Origin: Actinomycetota bacterium
GTDB lineage: Bacteria; Actinomycetota; Acidimicrobiia; Acidimicrobiales; Microtrichaceae
Length of the DNA stretch: 64,000 nucleotides
Direction of reading: 5' to 3'
Assembly: GCA_016703525.1 (NCBI GenBank)
Contig: JADJBW010000008.1
Location: forward strand, 1 to 64,000
The notes under the pieces are model-generated. The model did no database searches and was not told the DNA's origin. It was given only the letters and a program-made list of their open reading frames with translations. Positions within the stretch are counted from its first letter, which is position 1. Each line of letters starts with the position of its first letter. Below, piece after piece: positions 9,408-22,065 of the stretch. The position numbers and the translations under genes are program-made.

Positions 9408-9960
9408 GCGGCGCACGACACCTCCCTTCGGCGGCGTGTTCGTGCCGCGCAGCCACGTGATGGACGCCGAAGATGTCGCCCGGGCGATCCGACGCATGGC
9501 GCACGAGATCGTGGAGCACAACCACGGGCTCGACGGTGTCGACCTCGTGGGGCTGCAAACCGGTGGGGTGCCGCTGGCTCATGCGCTCGCCGCCGAGCTG
9601 GTCGACATCGAAGGCACCGTGGTGCCGGTCGGCAGCCTCGATGTCGCCTTCTACCGCGACGACATCGGCATCCGCCCGGTGCTGCCCGAGGAGGTCACCG
9701 ACATCCCCTTCGACATCGACGGGCGAACGCTCGTGCTGGTCGACGACGTGCTCTTCACGGGACGCACGATCCGGGCGGCGCTCGATGCTCTCGGCGACTA
9801 CGGGCGGCCGCGAGCGGTGCAGCTCGCCGTGATGGTCGATCGCGGTCATCGCGAGCTGCCGATCCGCCCCGATTTCGTGGGGAAGAACCTGCCGACCCGG
9901 CGGGACGAGATGGTGAACGTCACGCCCGAGGGGGTTGCGTTGGGAGAGATGTCGAAGTGA
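9394..9960 (+). CDS. pyrR: PyrR bifunctional pyr operon regulator / uracil phosphoribosyltransferase
   Basis: Senses UMP and represses the pyr operon by binding its mRNA, with side activity converting uracil and PRPP to UMP. The PRPP loop is VLVDDVLFTGRT. The N-terminal half has LVGLQTGGVPLAHALA, and GSLDVAFYRDD matches known PyrR. The ATG at 9394 gives 188 aa, typical length. It overlaps nusB upstream and the pyrB GTG downstream. In mycobacteria PyrR acts on translation of the pyr mRNA, which would suit these tightly packed starts (inference). Confidence 0.95.
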   Translation: MAERERRTTPPFGGVFVPRSHVMDAEDVARAIRRMAHEIVEHNHGLDGVDLVGLQTGGVPLAHALAAELVDIEGTVVPVGSLDVAFYRDDIGIRPVLPEEVTDIPFDIDGRTLVLVDDVLFTGRTIRAALDALGDYGRPRAVQLAVMVDRGHRELPIRPDFVGKNLPTRRDEMVNVTPEGVALGEMSK

Positions 9961-10895
9961 AGCACCTCCTCTCGATCGACGATCTGGACCGATCCGAGAT
10001 CGAGGGCCTCTTGGCGTTGACCGACCACTTCGTCGAGGTCAACCGTCGCCCGATTCCCAAGGTGCCGGCGCTGCGCGGCAAGACCGTCGTGTCGCTGTTC
10101 TTCGAGGATTCGACCCGCACACGGCTCAGCTTCGAGACGGCGGCCAGGCGCCTGTCGGCCGACACGATGACGTTCACCGCGTCGACCTCGTCGGTGAAGA
10201 AGGGCGAGTCGCTGCGCGACACGGTCGAGACGATCTCGGCGTTCGGTATCGACGCGCTGGTCGTGCGCCACCGATCGTCGGGTGCGCCCCTGCAGGTCAC
10301 GCAGTGGACCTCCGCGACGGTGATCAACGGCGGCGACGGGTGGCATCAGCATCCGACACAGGGACTGCTCGACGCCTACACGATTCGCGAACGGTTGGGC
10401 TCGCTCGACGGGGTGCGCATCGCCATCGTCGGCGATATCAAGCACTCGCGGGTGGCCCGCTCCGACGTGGCGGCGTTCACCCGGCTCGGCGCCGAGGTGG
10501 TGCTGGTCGGTCCGCCGACGCTGTTGCCGCCCTCGCTGGTCGGCTGGCCGGTGACCGTGTCGCACCGGCTCGACCAGGTGCTCGAAGCAGTCGACGTGAT
10601 CTACCTGCTGCGGATGCAGCACGAGCGCATGAACGAGGCGCTCGTGCCGAGCCTGCGGGAGTACACCGAGCTGTACGGGCTCACGGCGCAGCGGACCGAG
10701 CGGGTCCGCGACGACGTGGTGATCATGCACCCCGGTCCGATGAACCGCGGGGTCGAGATCTCCCAGGAGGCGACCGCGCACCCGGGAGCGGTCATCACCG
10801 ATCAGGTCGCGAACGGCGTTGCCGTGCGCATGGCAGTGCTGTTCCGGCTGCTCGGCTCGGAATCGCAACTCGATGTGCTCCGCGTGGCCGACTAG
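9957..10895 (+). CDS. pyrB: aspartate carbamoyltransferase, catalytic chain
   Basis: Condenses carbamoyl phosphate with aspartate, the first committed pyrimidine step. FFEDSTRTRLSFE contains the carbamoyl-phosphate loop (STRTR). KKGESLRDT and VRHRSSGAP form the active site, with HPTQGLLDAYTI and MHPGPMNRGVEI further on. At 312 aa it is typical of class B enzymes. No pyrI regulatory chain is present. GTG overlaps the pyrR stop. Confidence 0.97.
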   Translation: MKHLLSIDDLDRSEIEGLLALTDHFVEVNRRPIPKVPALRGKTVVSLFFEDSTRTRLSFETAARRLSADTMTFTASTSSVKKGESLRDTVETISAFGIDALVVRHRSSGAPLQVTQWTSATVINGGDGWHQHPTQGLLDAYTIRERLGSLDGVRIAIVGDIKHSRVARSDVAAFTRLGAEVVLVGPPTLLPPSLVGWPVTVSHRLDQVLEAVDVIYLLRMQHERMNEALVPSLREYTELYGLTAQRTERVRDDVVIMHPGPMNRGVEISQEATAHPGAVITDQVANGVAVRMAVLFRLLGSESQLDVLRVAD

Positions 10896-10939
10896 GCGCT
10901 GCGGACCGTCGCACAGTCGCAGAAGGGGAGAACCAGACG

Positions 10940-12214
10940 ATGAGTGAATTCGTGATCCGGGGCGGCCGGGTGCTGGACGAGACCGGCGAGCGGTTCGCCG
11001 ACGTCGCGGTGCGCGACGGCGAGATCGTGGCGGTCGGTCCCGATCTGTCGGGCGGCCGCGTGCTCGACGCCTCGGGATGCGTGGTCGCACCGGGGTTGGT
11101 CGATCTGCACACGCACCTGCGCGAACCCGGCAAGGAGGAGGCCGAAACGGTCGAGTCCGGCAGCCGGGCAGCAGCGCTCGGCGGGTACACGGCGGTGCTG
11201 GCGATGCCGAACACCACGCCGGCGATCGACTGCGCGTCGGTGGTGCGCGACGTGCAACAGCTCGCTCGGGCGGCGCTGTGCCAGGTGGAGGTGTCGGGCG
11301 CCATCACGGTCGGCCGCGCTGGCGAGCGCCTGGCGCCCTATGCCGAGATGGCCGAGCTGGGCGTGAGGATCTTCACCGACGACGGTGCCGGCGTGCAGGA
11401 CACGCGGCTGATGCGTCGGGCGCTGGAGTACGCGTCGGGCCTCGGGGTGACGCTCGCGCAGCACTGCGAGGACAGCGCGCTCAGCGAGGGCACCTGCATG
11501 CACGAGGGGGAGTGGTCGTCGCGCCTCGGCCTGCCCGGCCAGCCTGCCGAGGCGGAAGAGCTGATGGTGATGCGCGACATCGCGCTCGTGCGCATGACCG
11601 GGGCGCGGATGCACTTCCTGCACCTGTCGACCGCCGGGTCGGTCGCGATGGTCGCGGCCGCCAAGGCGTCGGGCCTTCCGGTGACCTGCGAGGCGGCCCC
11701 GCACCATTTCACGCTCACCGACGCCTGCTGCGCCGGGTACGACGCCCGCTTCAAGGTGCACCCGCCGCTGCGGACCGATGTCGATGTGGCGGCGGTGCGT
11801 GCCGGCCTGGCGGACGGTTCGATCGACGCGATCGCCACCGACCACGCGCCGCATCCCGCGTACGAGAAGGAGCGACCCTTCGACGAGGCACCCCCCGGCA
11901 TGTTGGGGTTGGAGTACGCGCTGGCGCTCGCGATCACCGAGCTGGGCATCGATCTCGCCCGCGTGCTGGCGCTGCTCAGCTGGCAGCCGGCCCGCATCGC
12001 CGGGATCGCCGATGCGCACGGCGGCCCGCTCGTTGCCGGTCGGCCGGCGAACCTGATGGTGTTCGACCCCGAGGCGACGTGGACGATCGACGCCTCCGGC
12101 GGCGCGAGCCGTTCGTCGAACGTGCCCTACGCGGGACGCGAGGTGCGCGGGCGCGTGCGCCACACGATCCACGCGGGCGAGCCCGTCGTGCTCAACGGCG
12201 AAGCCCAGCGCTAG
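10940..12214 (+). CDS. pyrC: dihydroorotase (class I)
   Basis: Cyclises carbamoyl aspartate to dihydroorotate. DLHTHLREPG gives the zinc-binding HxH, with further ligands in MPNTTPAID, HFLHLSTAGS and ATDHAPHP. The 424 aa fit the long actinobacterial type. ATG 10940 has a strong AAGGGGAG site upstream. The last 32 bp (coding PVVLNGEAQR) are repeated 722 bp downstream just before carA, where the sequence reads PVVLDGEAQR plus stop. The original gene may have ended there before the intervening segment arrived. Confidence 0.96.
   Translation: MSEFVIRGGRVLDETGERFADVAVRDGEIVAVGPDLSGGRVLDASGCVVAPGLVDLHTHLREPGKEEAETVESGSRAAALGGYTAVLAMPNTTPAIDCASVVRDVQQLARAALCQVEVSGAITVGRAGERLAPYAEMAELGVRIFTDDGAGVQDTRLMRRALEYASGLGVTLAQHCEDSALSEGTCMHEGEWSSRLGLPGQPAEAEELMVMRDIALVRMTGARMHFLHLSTAGSVAMVAAAKASGLPVTCEAAPHHFTLTDACCAGYDARFKVHPPLRTDVDVAAVRAGLADGSIDAIATDHAPHPAYEKERPFDEAPPGMLGLEYALALAITELGIDLARVLALLSWQPARIAGIADAHGGPLVAGRPANLMVFDPEATWTIDASGGASRSSNVPYAGREVRGRVRHTIHAGEPVVLNGEAQR
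12181..12212 (+). repeat. 32-bp direct repeat, copy 1 (pyrC 3' end)
   Basis: Begins GCCCGTCGTGCTC and ends GAAGCCCAGCGCT. It matches the copy at 12903-12934 at 30 of 32 positions. It encodes the last residues of PyrC. The pair brackets 690 bp holding a hypothetical membrane-protein gene. Confidence 0.9.
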
Positions 12215-12350
12215 CCAGGCCGGCCGCGGTGCGGAGGATTTCGCTTCGGTGACCGCGGTCCGCCGCCCGTGTGGCCGAGGTTGTGTCCGGTATGGCCCCT
12301 GAATCAACTCGCGCTCGGGAGATTCTTGATCTCGTGCTCGATCCTGAACG

Positions 12351-12743
12351 ATGAGTCGGCGGGTGCGCGTCCTGATCCTCGCGTTCGCAGGGATCCTGGC
12401 TTTGGGGCTGTTCGCATGGACGGAACGCACCAACGACTTGTCTCGGGCAGAGGCAGTGCAGGCGCGCGGTGCGCTTCGTGAGAGATACCGAAACCCTGCG
12501 TCCCGGCCATCGCCACAGGCACTTGCAGCCGAACTCTGGGCTCCGACCGCCACCGGCCCAGTTGTCTGGGCGCCGAAGGGCCTGCGCGTGTTCTTCATCG
12601 GTTCCGAAGGCGGAGAGGCAACGATCGGCTTGACCGGGGAGCAGCTGGCCTGGGATTGGTGTTTCGCTGTGCGTTACGACGCCGACTCGCCAGCATCGGT
12701 CAACCTCTTTCACTGCCCGAACGGGCCGCCATCGCACATTTGA
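12351..12743 (+). CDS. small membrane protein of unknown function (possible frameshift near its 3' end)
   Basis: Not recognised. Residues 5-22 (VRVLILAFAGILALGLFAW) form an N-terminal membrane anchor or signal. A soluble ~100-residue part follows with GLRVFFIGSEGG and LAWDWCFAVRY. After the stop, another frame continues with a clear second hydrophobic helix (MLWIAVQATAALWLAW) and a basic tail up to about 12875. A single indel near 12740 would therefore give a two-helix protein of about 170 aa. It interrupts the pyrC-carA junction and is bracketed by the pyrC tail repeat, pointing to insertion. GC content looks lower than in its neighbours (by eye). Confidence 0.5.
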   Translation: MSRRVRVLILAFAGILALGLFAWTERTNDLSRAEAVQARGALRERYRNPASRPSPQALAAELWAPTATGPVVWAPKGLRVFFIGSEGGEATIGLTGEQLAWDWCFAVRYDADSPASVNLFHCPNGPPSHI

Positions 12744-12902
12744 CCCTGGTGGTGCGGCGGCCGCCGCCAGGCTGGATGCTGTGGATCGCCGTTCAGGCGA
12801 CCGCTGCGTTGTGGCTGGCGTGGAGGGTGTCTGTTCGTCGCGCCCATGCGCGCCGACAAGGCTCGAAGCTCCGCGAGAGTTGCAGTCTGGGATCGACGAT
12901 GG

Positions 12903-12934
12903 GCCCGTCGTGCTCGACGGAGAAGCCCAGCGCT
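12903..12934 (+). repeat. 32-bp direct repeat, copy 2 (pyrC tail upstream of carA)
   Basis: Second copy of the pyrC 3' end, differing at two positions. It still reads as PVVLDGEAQR followed by TGA, like a real pyrC terminus. It lies 72 bp before the carA start. Confidence 0.9.
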
Positions 12935-12944
12935 GAGGCTCTGG

Positions 12945-12950
12945 TAGCCT
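12945..12950 (+). promoter_or_regulatory. putative -10 box (TAGCCT) for carA
   Basis: TAGCCT lies about 56 bp before the carA ATG and would give a leader of roughly 50 nt that includes the AGAAAGGA ribosome site at 12993-13000. It could restore transcription of carA after the pyrC-carA junction was interrupted. Confidence 0.35.
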
Positions 12951-13006
12951 GCCCGCCTGACCGTGAAACGGGTGCGGAGACGCTCGTACGGACAGAAAGG
13001 ACCCTG

Positions 13007-14113
13007 ATGGGCCACGACATGATCGGCGGACGCACGGTGCGCGAGGCAACGTTGGTGCTCGCGGATGGCTCGGTGTTCGAAGGCGAGCTCTTCGGTGCCG
13101 AACCCGAGGGCGGCATCACGACGGGTGAAGTCGTGTTCAACACCGTGATGAGCGGCTACCAAGAGGTGATCTCCGATCCCTCCTACGCCGGCCAGATCGT
13201 CACGTTCACCACGTCGCACCTCGGCAACTACGGCACGACGCCGGTCGACGACGAGGCGTCGCGGGTGTGGTGTCGCGGCGTGGTGCTGCGCGAGATGGCG
13301 CGTCGGCGGTCGAGCTGGCGTGCCGACGGCGACCTCGACTCGTACCTGCGCAACGCCGGGATCGCTGCCATCGGTGCCGTCGATACCCGGCGGCTCACGC
13401 GCATCATCCGCGACCACGGCGCCATGCCCGGAGCGTTCGGTGCGGCGAGTGTCGACGAGCTGAGCGCCGCCGTCGCGGCGGCTCGAACGACCGATGGCTG
13501 CGACCTTGTCGGCGAGGTGACCACGCGCTCGGCCTATGACGTCGCCGGTAACACCGCCCGACGCGTGGTCGCGATCGACTGCGGCATCAAGACCACCATC
13601 CTGCGGTGCTTGAGCGACATCGCGGAGGTCACCGTGGTGCCGTCGGGAGCGACAGCGGCGGAGATTCTCGCCATCGCCCCCGACGGTGTGTTCATCTCGA
13701 ACGGACCGGGTGACCCCGCTGCGGTCGCCCAGGTGCCCGACACGCTGCGCGATCTGCTGGGCGAGGTGCCGATCTTCGGCATCTGCATGGGCAATCAGAT
13801 GCTCGGCACCGCCCTCGGAGGCCGCACCTACAAGCTGCCGTTCGGTCACCACGGCGGCAACCACCCGGTGCGCGACCCGTCGACCGGCCGCGTCGAGATC
13901 ACGAGCCAGAACCACAACTACTGCGTCGATCTCACCGGCGTCGCCGAGGTCGAGGTCACCCACCTCAACCTCAACGACGGCACGCTCGAGGGGTTCCGCT
14001 CCACCCGCCATGCGGCGTTCGCCGTGCAGTACCACCCCGAAGCCGGGCCGGGCCCGCACGACTCGCGCTACCTGTTCACGCGTTTCGCCGATCTCATCGA
14101 CGCCAACCGCTGA
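13007..14113 (+). CDS. carA: carbamoyl-phosphate synthase, small (glutaminase) subunit
   Basis: Hydrolyses glutamine and passes ammonia to CarB. The N-terminal domain has LVLADGSVFEGELFG and TGEVVFNTVMSGYQE. The class I amidotransferase domain has FISNGPGDP, the nucleophile Cys in GICMGNQ, and His/Glu in VQYHPEAGPGPHDS. The 368 aa are normal. ATG 13007 is preceded by AGAAAGGA. Unlike the usual carAB pair, carB lies 2.6 kb downstream beyond two unrelated genes. The 3' end overlaps the convergent glycosyltransferase by about 46 bp. Confidence 0.97.
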   Translation: MGHDMIGGRTVREATLVLADGSVFEGELFGAEPEGGITTGEVVFNTVMSGYQEVISDPSYAGQIVTFTTSHLGNYGTTPVDDEASRVWCRGVVLREMARRRSSWRADGDLDSYLRNAGIAAIGAVDTRRLTRIIRDHGAMPGAFGAASVDELSAAVAAARTTDGCDLVGEVTTRSAYDVAGNTARRVVAIDCGIKTTILRCLSDIAEVTVVPSGATAAEILAIAPDGVFISNGPGDPAAVAQVPDTLRDLLGEVPIFGICMGNQMLGTALGGRTYKLPFGHHGGNHPVRDPSTGRVEITSQNHNYCVDLTGVAEVEVTHLNLNDGTLEGFRSTRHAAFAVQYHPEAGPGPHDSRYLFTRFADLIDANR

Positions 14114-15266
14114 CCCGGCCGCGGCCCCTGGGCCGCCCGTTCGAAGAACTCGACCATGCGCTCGGCGATCGCCCGCGCCTCGAACCCGGCCGCGAAGCGC
14201 TCCTGACCGAGCGCGGCCCGCCCTGCCGCGTCGCTCGGCGGCGGGGAGCCGGCGGCGCTGGCGAGCGCCGCAGCCAGCTCCCGCGGGTCGCCGGAATCCA
14301 CCAGGCGAATCCACGGCGGCGTGCCGGCGAGCTCGCGTATCGGTGCGATGTCGGATGCGACGGTCGGTACCCGAGCGCCATGGCCTCGACAAGGATCGAG
14401 CCGAGTCCCTCCCAGCGCGACGGAACGCACCACACGTCGGCAGCGCACATCAGGTCGGCAACGTCGTCGCGCGGTCCGAGGTCGAGCAGTTGCGAGGCGG
14501 GCATCGCCTCCGGGAGGCGGCGGCGGATCTCGGCGCTCAACGCGCCGTCGCGCCCCGCCATGATGACGTGCACGTCGGGGAGCGTCCCGACGAGGGCCGG
14601 CAGGGCGTCGACGAAGCGATCGACGCCCTTCTGCCACTCGTGACGCGCCGCAAGCCCGACCACGGGTGCGTCGGCTGGGAGCCCGAGCCGCTCGCGAACC
14701 GCGGCTCGCCGCGACTCGTTGCGACGTCCCAACGCTGCGCCGTCGCGGCCCCGCGGGATCACATCGATCAGCGAGCGGTCGACGTGGAGCAGCGGCGCCA
14801 TCTCATCCGCGACGTGGGTGCTCAATGCGTGGAAGCGCGACACGACCTGGGCGCTTGCGGCGTCGACCAATCGGGCGCCGCGAAGGGTGTGTGGCGATTG
14901 GCCCGGCGTCGTTCGTTGCGCCGCGCCGTAGTTCACGTTCACCAGGCTCGAGCTGACCACGGTGCCCGTGATCGCCGCTGTGAGCCGTCCGGCCACATCG
15001 GCGTGGAACAGCGTGGTGTGGATCAGGTCGGGCCGTGTGGTGCGTGCGATGTGGACGAGCGATCGCAGCAGGCGCGGGGTCGACACGGCACCGAGTTCGT
15101 GCAACGTGGCTCCGGCGTCGCGGAGCGCGCCCGAGAGGCCCCTTCGGTCGCTGAAGGTGACGATGTGCACGTCGTGACCCTCGGCCCACACGGGCGCCAT
15201 GGCCGCGAGCGAACGTTCGGCGCCGCCGCCGCCGCCGAGCCCGGGGATGACGTACAGCAGCCTCAT
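14068..15266 (-). CDS. family 4 glycosyltransferase (one-base deletion near 14370)
   Basis: Retaining GT-B glycosyltransferase; donor and acceptor unknown. The N-terminus MRLLYVIPGLGGGGGAERS is the typical acceptor-side start. LGLAARHEWQKGVDRF-like sequence and SRWEGLGSILVEAMALG provide the donor-binding EX7E motif. Just after this motif the frame breaks in a G run: one more G gives VPTVASDIAPIREL, completing the C-terminal domain (about 398 aa). The predicted stop lies inside the carA 3' end. It is divergent from the desaturase with a 257-bp gap between. Confidence 0.88.
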
Positions 15267-15415
15267 GCGGCGACCCCGGCCGCGCCCCGGCGCTCGCGGC
15301 GCGGTGCTGGCCCGACGGTCGGCTGCTCGGCGAATGGCATCTCGTCGTCATACACCATGGGGAGATGCTGTTCGGGGAGCATTCGGGGCGACGCGCGCGG
15401 TTGCGGTCGTACCCC

Positions 15416-15428
15416 TTACTGGCAGTAA
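15416..15428. promoter_or_regulatory. 13-bp perfect palindrome over a putative -10 box
   Basis: TTACTG-G-CAGTAA is a perfect 6-1-6 inverted repeat in the divergent region between the glycosyltransferase and the desaturase. A -10-like TAACCT (15426-15431) overlaps its right arm, leaving a leader of about 87 nt before the desaturase GTG. The layout fits a TetR-type repressor operator controlling the desaturase. No regulator gene lies next to it. Confidence 0.5.
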
Positions 15429-15523
15429 CCTCTAGCCGGACGCTGTCGGCGAGGCTGACGGATGGCCTTTCGTCGGCGATCGCACAGCCCGATCACACAG
15501 CCCACGACCGCAAAGGGAGCGCT

Positions 15524-16587
15524 GTGACCCACCCGAACCGTCTGCCAGGGGAACGAATCGAACCGGTGGCATCGCTCCCGTTCGTGATCTTCCATTTCGT
15601 CCCGCTTCTCGCCATCTTCACCGGGATCGGGTGGCACGACTGGATGATCCTGCTCGTCACCTACTGGGTGCGCGTGTTCTTCATCACCGCGGGTTACCAC
15701 CGGTATTTTGGTCACCGGTCGTACAAGACCAGCCGCTGGTTCCAGTTCGTGCTGGCGTTCGGCGGCTCGATGGCGGTGCAGAAGGGGCCACTGTGGTGGG
15801 CGGGAAACCATCGGCTCCATCACCGCTTCTCCGACACGGTGCAGGACGCCCATTCCCCGATCAAGGGCGTCTTCTTCAGCCATGTGGGCTGGATCCTCGC
15901 CCGCACGCCGACCCCACGCCCGAAGACGTCATCTCCGACTTCGCGAAGTTCCCCGAGTTGCGCTTCCTCAACCGGCACGACTGGATCGGGCCGTGGCTCC
16001 TCGCCGTGCTGTGCCTGTGGTGGGGCGGCTGGAGCGGGTTGGTCGTCGGCTTCTTCCTCTCGACGGTGATGACCTGGCACGCCACGTTCCTCGTGAACTC
16101 GCTCGCGCACCTCTGGGGCACTCGTCGCTACGCGACCGCCGATTCGAGCCGCAACAACTTCCTCATCGCGCTGCTCGTGATGGGCGAGGGCTGGCACAAC
16201 AACCACCATCACCTGCAGAGCTCGTGCCGTCAGGGCTTCAAGTGGTGGGAAATCGACATGAGCTACTACGTGCTCAGGGTGCTGTCCTGGGTCCGGATCG
16301 TGCACGACCTGAAGGCGCCGAACCCGACCGCCATGCGCACGGCCCTGATCAAGGACGGCGCGTACGACATCGGCATGTTCCGCTACCACTGGGACAAGGC
16401 GACGACGCGGGTGGCATCGGCCACCCAACGCACCGACCTGACCGACACGAGGGTGCGGTTCTCCCAGCTCGCCGACGAGACGCTCGCAGCGGCCGAGGAG
16501 CTCGGCCGTCAGACGCGCCGCGACCCGGCGGCCACCGCAGCGGCGGCCGGCGACGACGCGGCGGCCGAGCCGCTCGCGCTCGACTGA
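15524..16587 (+). CDS. membrane fatty-acid (acyl-CoA) desaturase (one indel near 15905)
   Basis: Integral-membrane di-iron desaturase inserting a double bond into acyl-CoA chains. The three histidine boxes are present: HRYFGH, HRLHH and HNNHHH, with hydrophobic pairs around residues 20-60 and 165-200. The first frame ends after SHVGWILAR. The next resumes with DPTPEDVISDFAKFPEL, so one base is missing near 15905. The total is about 354 aa, normal for delta-9 acyl-CoA desaturases. GTG 15524 is chosen after the GGGAGC site. Confidence 0.93.
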
Positions 16588-16648
16588 TATGCTGCGCTCC
16601 CGGTGTCTCACATGCTGAAGCCCTCACCCATCGAGACGCACTGATCAT

Positions 16649-16670
16649 GAGCCCCCTCGGGGGCTCTTTT
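16649..16670 (+). terminator. Rho-independent terminator upstream of carB
   Basis: GAGCCCCC and GGGGGCTC pair (8 bp; the innermost pair may open to give a 4-nt loop) and are followed by TTTT. It lies 62 bp after the desaturase stop and about 33 bp before carB. It could simply end the desaturase transcript or act as an attenuator for carB. Confidence 0.75.
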
Positions 16671-16702
16671 CTTGTCAGCCCACCGACTGCACCGGAGATG
16701 TG

Positions 16703-20034
<3,332 letters not shown>

Positions 20035-20035
<1 letters not shown>

Positions 20036-21030
20036 TGTGGCGACGACGCCGATCGTCGAGCACTCCTGGCGGTGCCGCGCCGACGGGCTCCGCGCCGACG
20101 GACGCCTCGCCGGTGGACCTGCGGGTGCGTGTCGGGACGATCGAGTTGCCGAACCCGGTGATGGTCGCGTCGGGCACCGCGGGGCATTCCACGGAGTTGT
20201 CCGGATATGTCGACCTCGCCCGGCTCGGAGCGTTCGTGGTGAAGTCGCTGCACGTCGACCCGTGGGCCGGGAACCCCGGGCCCCGCGTGCACCCCCTGTC
20301 GGCCGGCATGATCAACAGCGTTGGGCTGCAGGGTCCGGGTGTTGCCGGCTGGCTCGGCGATGGCTGTCGACGGCTGCTCGATGCGGGCGTCGAGCGGATC
20401 GTGGTGTCGATCTGGGGCCGCACGGTCGCCGAGTACGCCGCGGCCGCGGCGGCGCTCGCCGCGGCGCCGCCCGAGGTGATCGCGGTCGAAGTCAACCTGA
20501 GCTGCCCCAACCTCGACGGGGGTCGACATCTGTTCGCGCACGACGAAGCGCAGTCGGCGGACGTGATCGCAGCGTGTTCGGTGGCGGGGCGGCCCCTGTG
20601 GGCGAAGCTGAGCCCCAACACCGACCGGACCGCTGCGGTTGCCGGGGCTGTGCGTGAGGCGGGGGCGGAAGCGGTCACGCTGACCAATACGCTGCTCGGC
20701 ATGGTGATCGACACCGAGACGCGGCGCCCGGTGTTGGGCGGAGGGGGCGGTGGCGTCTCGGGCCCGGCGATGCACGCGGTCGCGGTGCGCCAGGTGTATG
20801 ACTGCGCGATCGCCCACCCCGACCTTGCGCTCGTCGGGGTCGGCGGTATTGCGTCGACTCGCGATGCCATCGAGTTTCTGCTGGCCGGCGCGTCCGCCTG
20901 CCAGATCGGGACGGCGAATTTCGCCGATCCTTCGACATGCGCCCGTCTGATCGACGGGGTGGAAGCGTGGTGCCGGGCGCACGACATCACGGCAATCGGA
21001 GAGCTGACCGGAGGTGCCCATGAACGCTGA
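20035..21030 (+). CDS. pyrD: dihydroorotate dehydrogenase (class 1-like)
   Basis: Oxidises dihydroorotate to orotate. NPVMVASGTAGHS, KSLHVDPWAGN and NLSCPN are present. The Cys-type catalytic loop and GVGGIASTRDAIEFLLAGAS (FMN phosphate site) identify a cytosolic class 1 enzyme. Class 1B enzymes normally pair with PyrK, but no pyrK is in this operon, so the electron acceptor is unclear. ATG 20035 overlaps the carB stop; a GTG 3 bp upstream is in frame. The first ~25 residues are a basic/Pro-rich extension. Confidence 0.93.
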
Positions 21031-21745
21031 GTCCATCGAGCAGGGTGCGCCCGAGGCGGTCCGTCGCCGGCTCGCGCTGGCGCTCGACACCGACGATCTG
21101 GTGGAGGCGCACCGCGTGGCATCGCTGCTCCGCCCGTGGTTCGGGGTCGCCAAGGTGGGTCTCGAGCTGTTCAGCGCTGCCGGCCCCGATGCGGTCGGGT
21201 CGCTGCGCGACCTGGGCATGTCGGTGTTCCTCGACCTCAAGCTGTTCGACATCCCGAACACCGTCGGCCGTTCGGCGCGGGTGCTCGGCGCGCTCGGCGT
21301 CGACTACCTGACCCTGCACGCGCTCGGCGGCGTCGACATGCTCAAGGCCGGTGTCGCCGGGTTGCACGAGGGCGCCGAGGCGGCGGGCCTCGAGTCGCCC
21401 GTCGCGCTCGCCGTCACGGTCCTCACCAGCGATGGCACCGCGCCGGCCCACATCGTGCCCAACCGCGTGCGTGCCGCGCTCGAGGGCGGCTGTGGCGGTC
21501 TGGTACTGGCGGCGACCGACCTGGCGACCGCCCGCGAACTCGCCCCGGGCCTGCGCCGCGTGGTGCCCGGAATCCGCCCGGTGGGATCGCCCGTGCACGA
21601 CCAGGCGCGCTCGGCAACCCCCGAGCAGGCGTCGGCAGACGGCGCCGACCTGCTGGTCATCGGCGCGCCGTCACCGCTGCCGACGATCCGGCCGCTGCTG
21701 CGGCAGTCGATCGCGGCGTCGGTGGCCCGCCAGCTCACAGCCTGA
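21020..21745 (+). CDS. pyrF: orotidine 5'-phosphate decarboxylase
   Basis: Decarboxylates OMP to UMP, the last step of the pathway. The barrel shows ALDTDD at the first strand, the catalytic DLKLFDIPNTVG, TLHALGG, and PGIRPVG near the C-terminus. The 241 aa fit the B. subtilis-like group. ATG 21020 overlaps the pyrD 3' end by 11 bp; GTG 21014 is an alternative. Confidence 0.96.
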   Translation: MNAESIEQGAPEAVRRRLALALDTDDLVEAHRVASLLRPWFGVAKVGLELFSAAGPDAVGSLRDLGMSVFLDLKLFDIPNTVGRSARVLGALGVDYLTLHALGGVDMLKAGVAGLHEGAEAAGLESPVALAVTVLTSDGTAPAHIVPNRVRAALEGGCGGLVLAATDLATARELAPGLRRVVPGIRPVGSPVHDQARSATPEQASADGADLLVIGAPSPLPTIRPLLRQSIAASVARQLTA

Positions 21746-21747
21746 CC

Positions 21748-22065
21748 ATGGCGGATGTGGCGTTGCCGGCGCCGACGACCGAGTCCGCAGCGACTCGGTG
21801 GGCCGCCGATCGTCGGCGCGATTGGGCCGCGATCCTCGATTCGTGCCGTCAGGCCGACAGCATCGCGCCGGCGTTGGCCGCGCTCGACGGGACCACCGCC
21901 ACACGCGCCGTCGCCGCGTTGCGGGTGCTCACGCTGCTCGAGACGGTTCCGTCGGTCGGCGGCAAGGTGGCCGCACGCCGACTTTTGCGCCGAGTCGGTG
22001 TCGACGAACTCGCCACCGTCGGCGAGGTCGACGATGATCTCTGGCGAGACTTGGAGGTTCGGTGA
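21748..22065 (+). CDS. mihF: actinobacterial integration host factor mIHF
   Basis: Small nucleoid-associated DNA-binding protein, unrelated in fold to enteric IHF. The helix-two-turn-helix core is visible in the conserved SVGGKVAARRLLRRVGVDE segment, and the C-terminal VDDDLWRDLEVR leads into gmk. The 105 aa and the pyrF-mihF-gmk-rpoZ-coaBC-metK order match mycobacteria and streptomycetes. ATG lies 2 bp after the pyrF stop. The stop overlaps the gmk GTG. Confidence 0.92.
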   Translation: MADVALPAPTTESAATRWAADRRRDWAAILDSCRQADSIAPALAALDGTTATRAVAALRVLTLLETVPSVGGKVAARRLLRRVGVDELATVGEVDDDLWRDLEVR

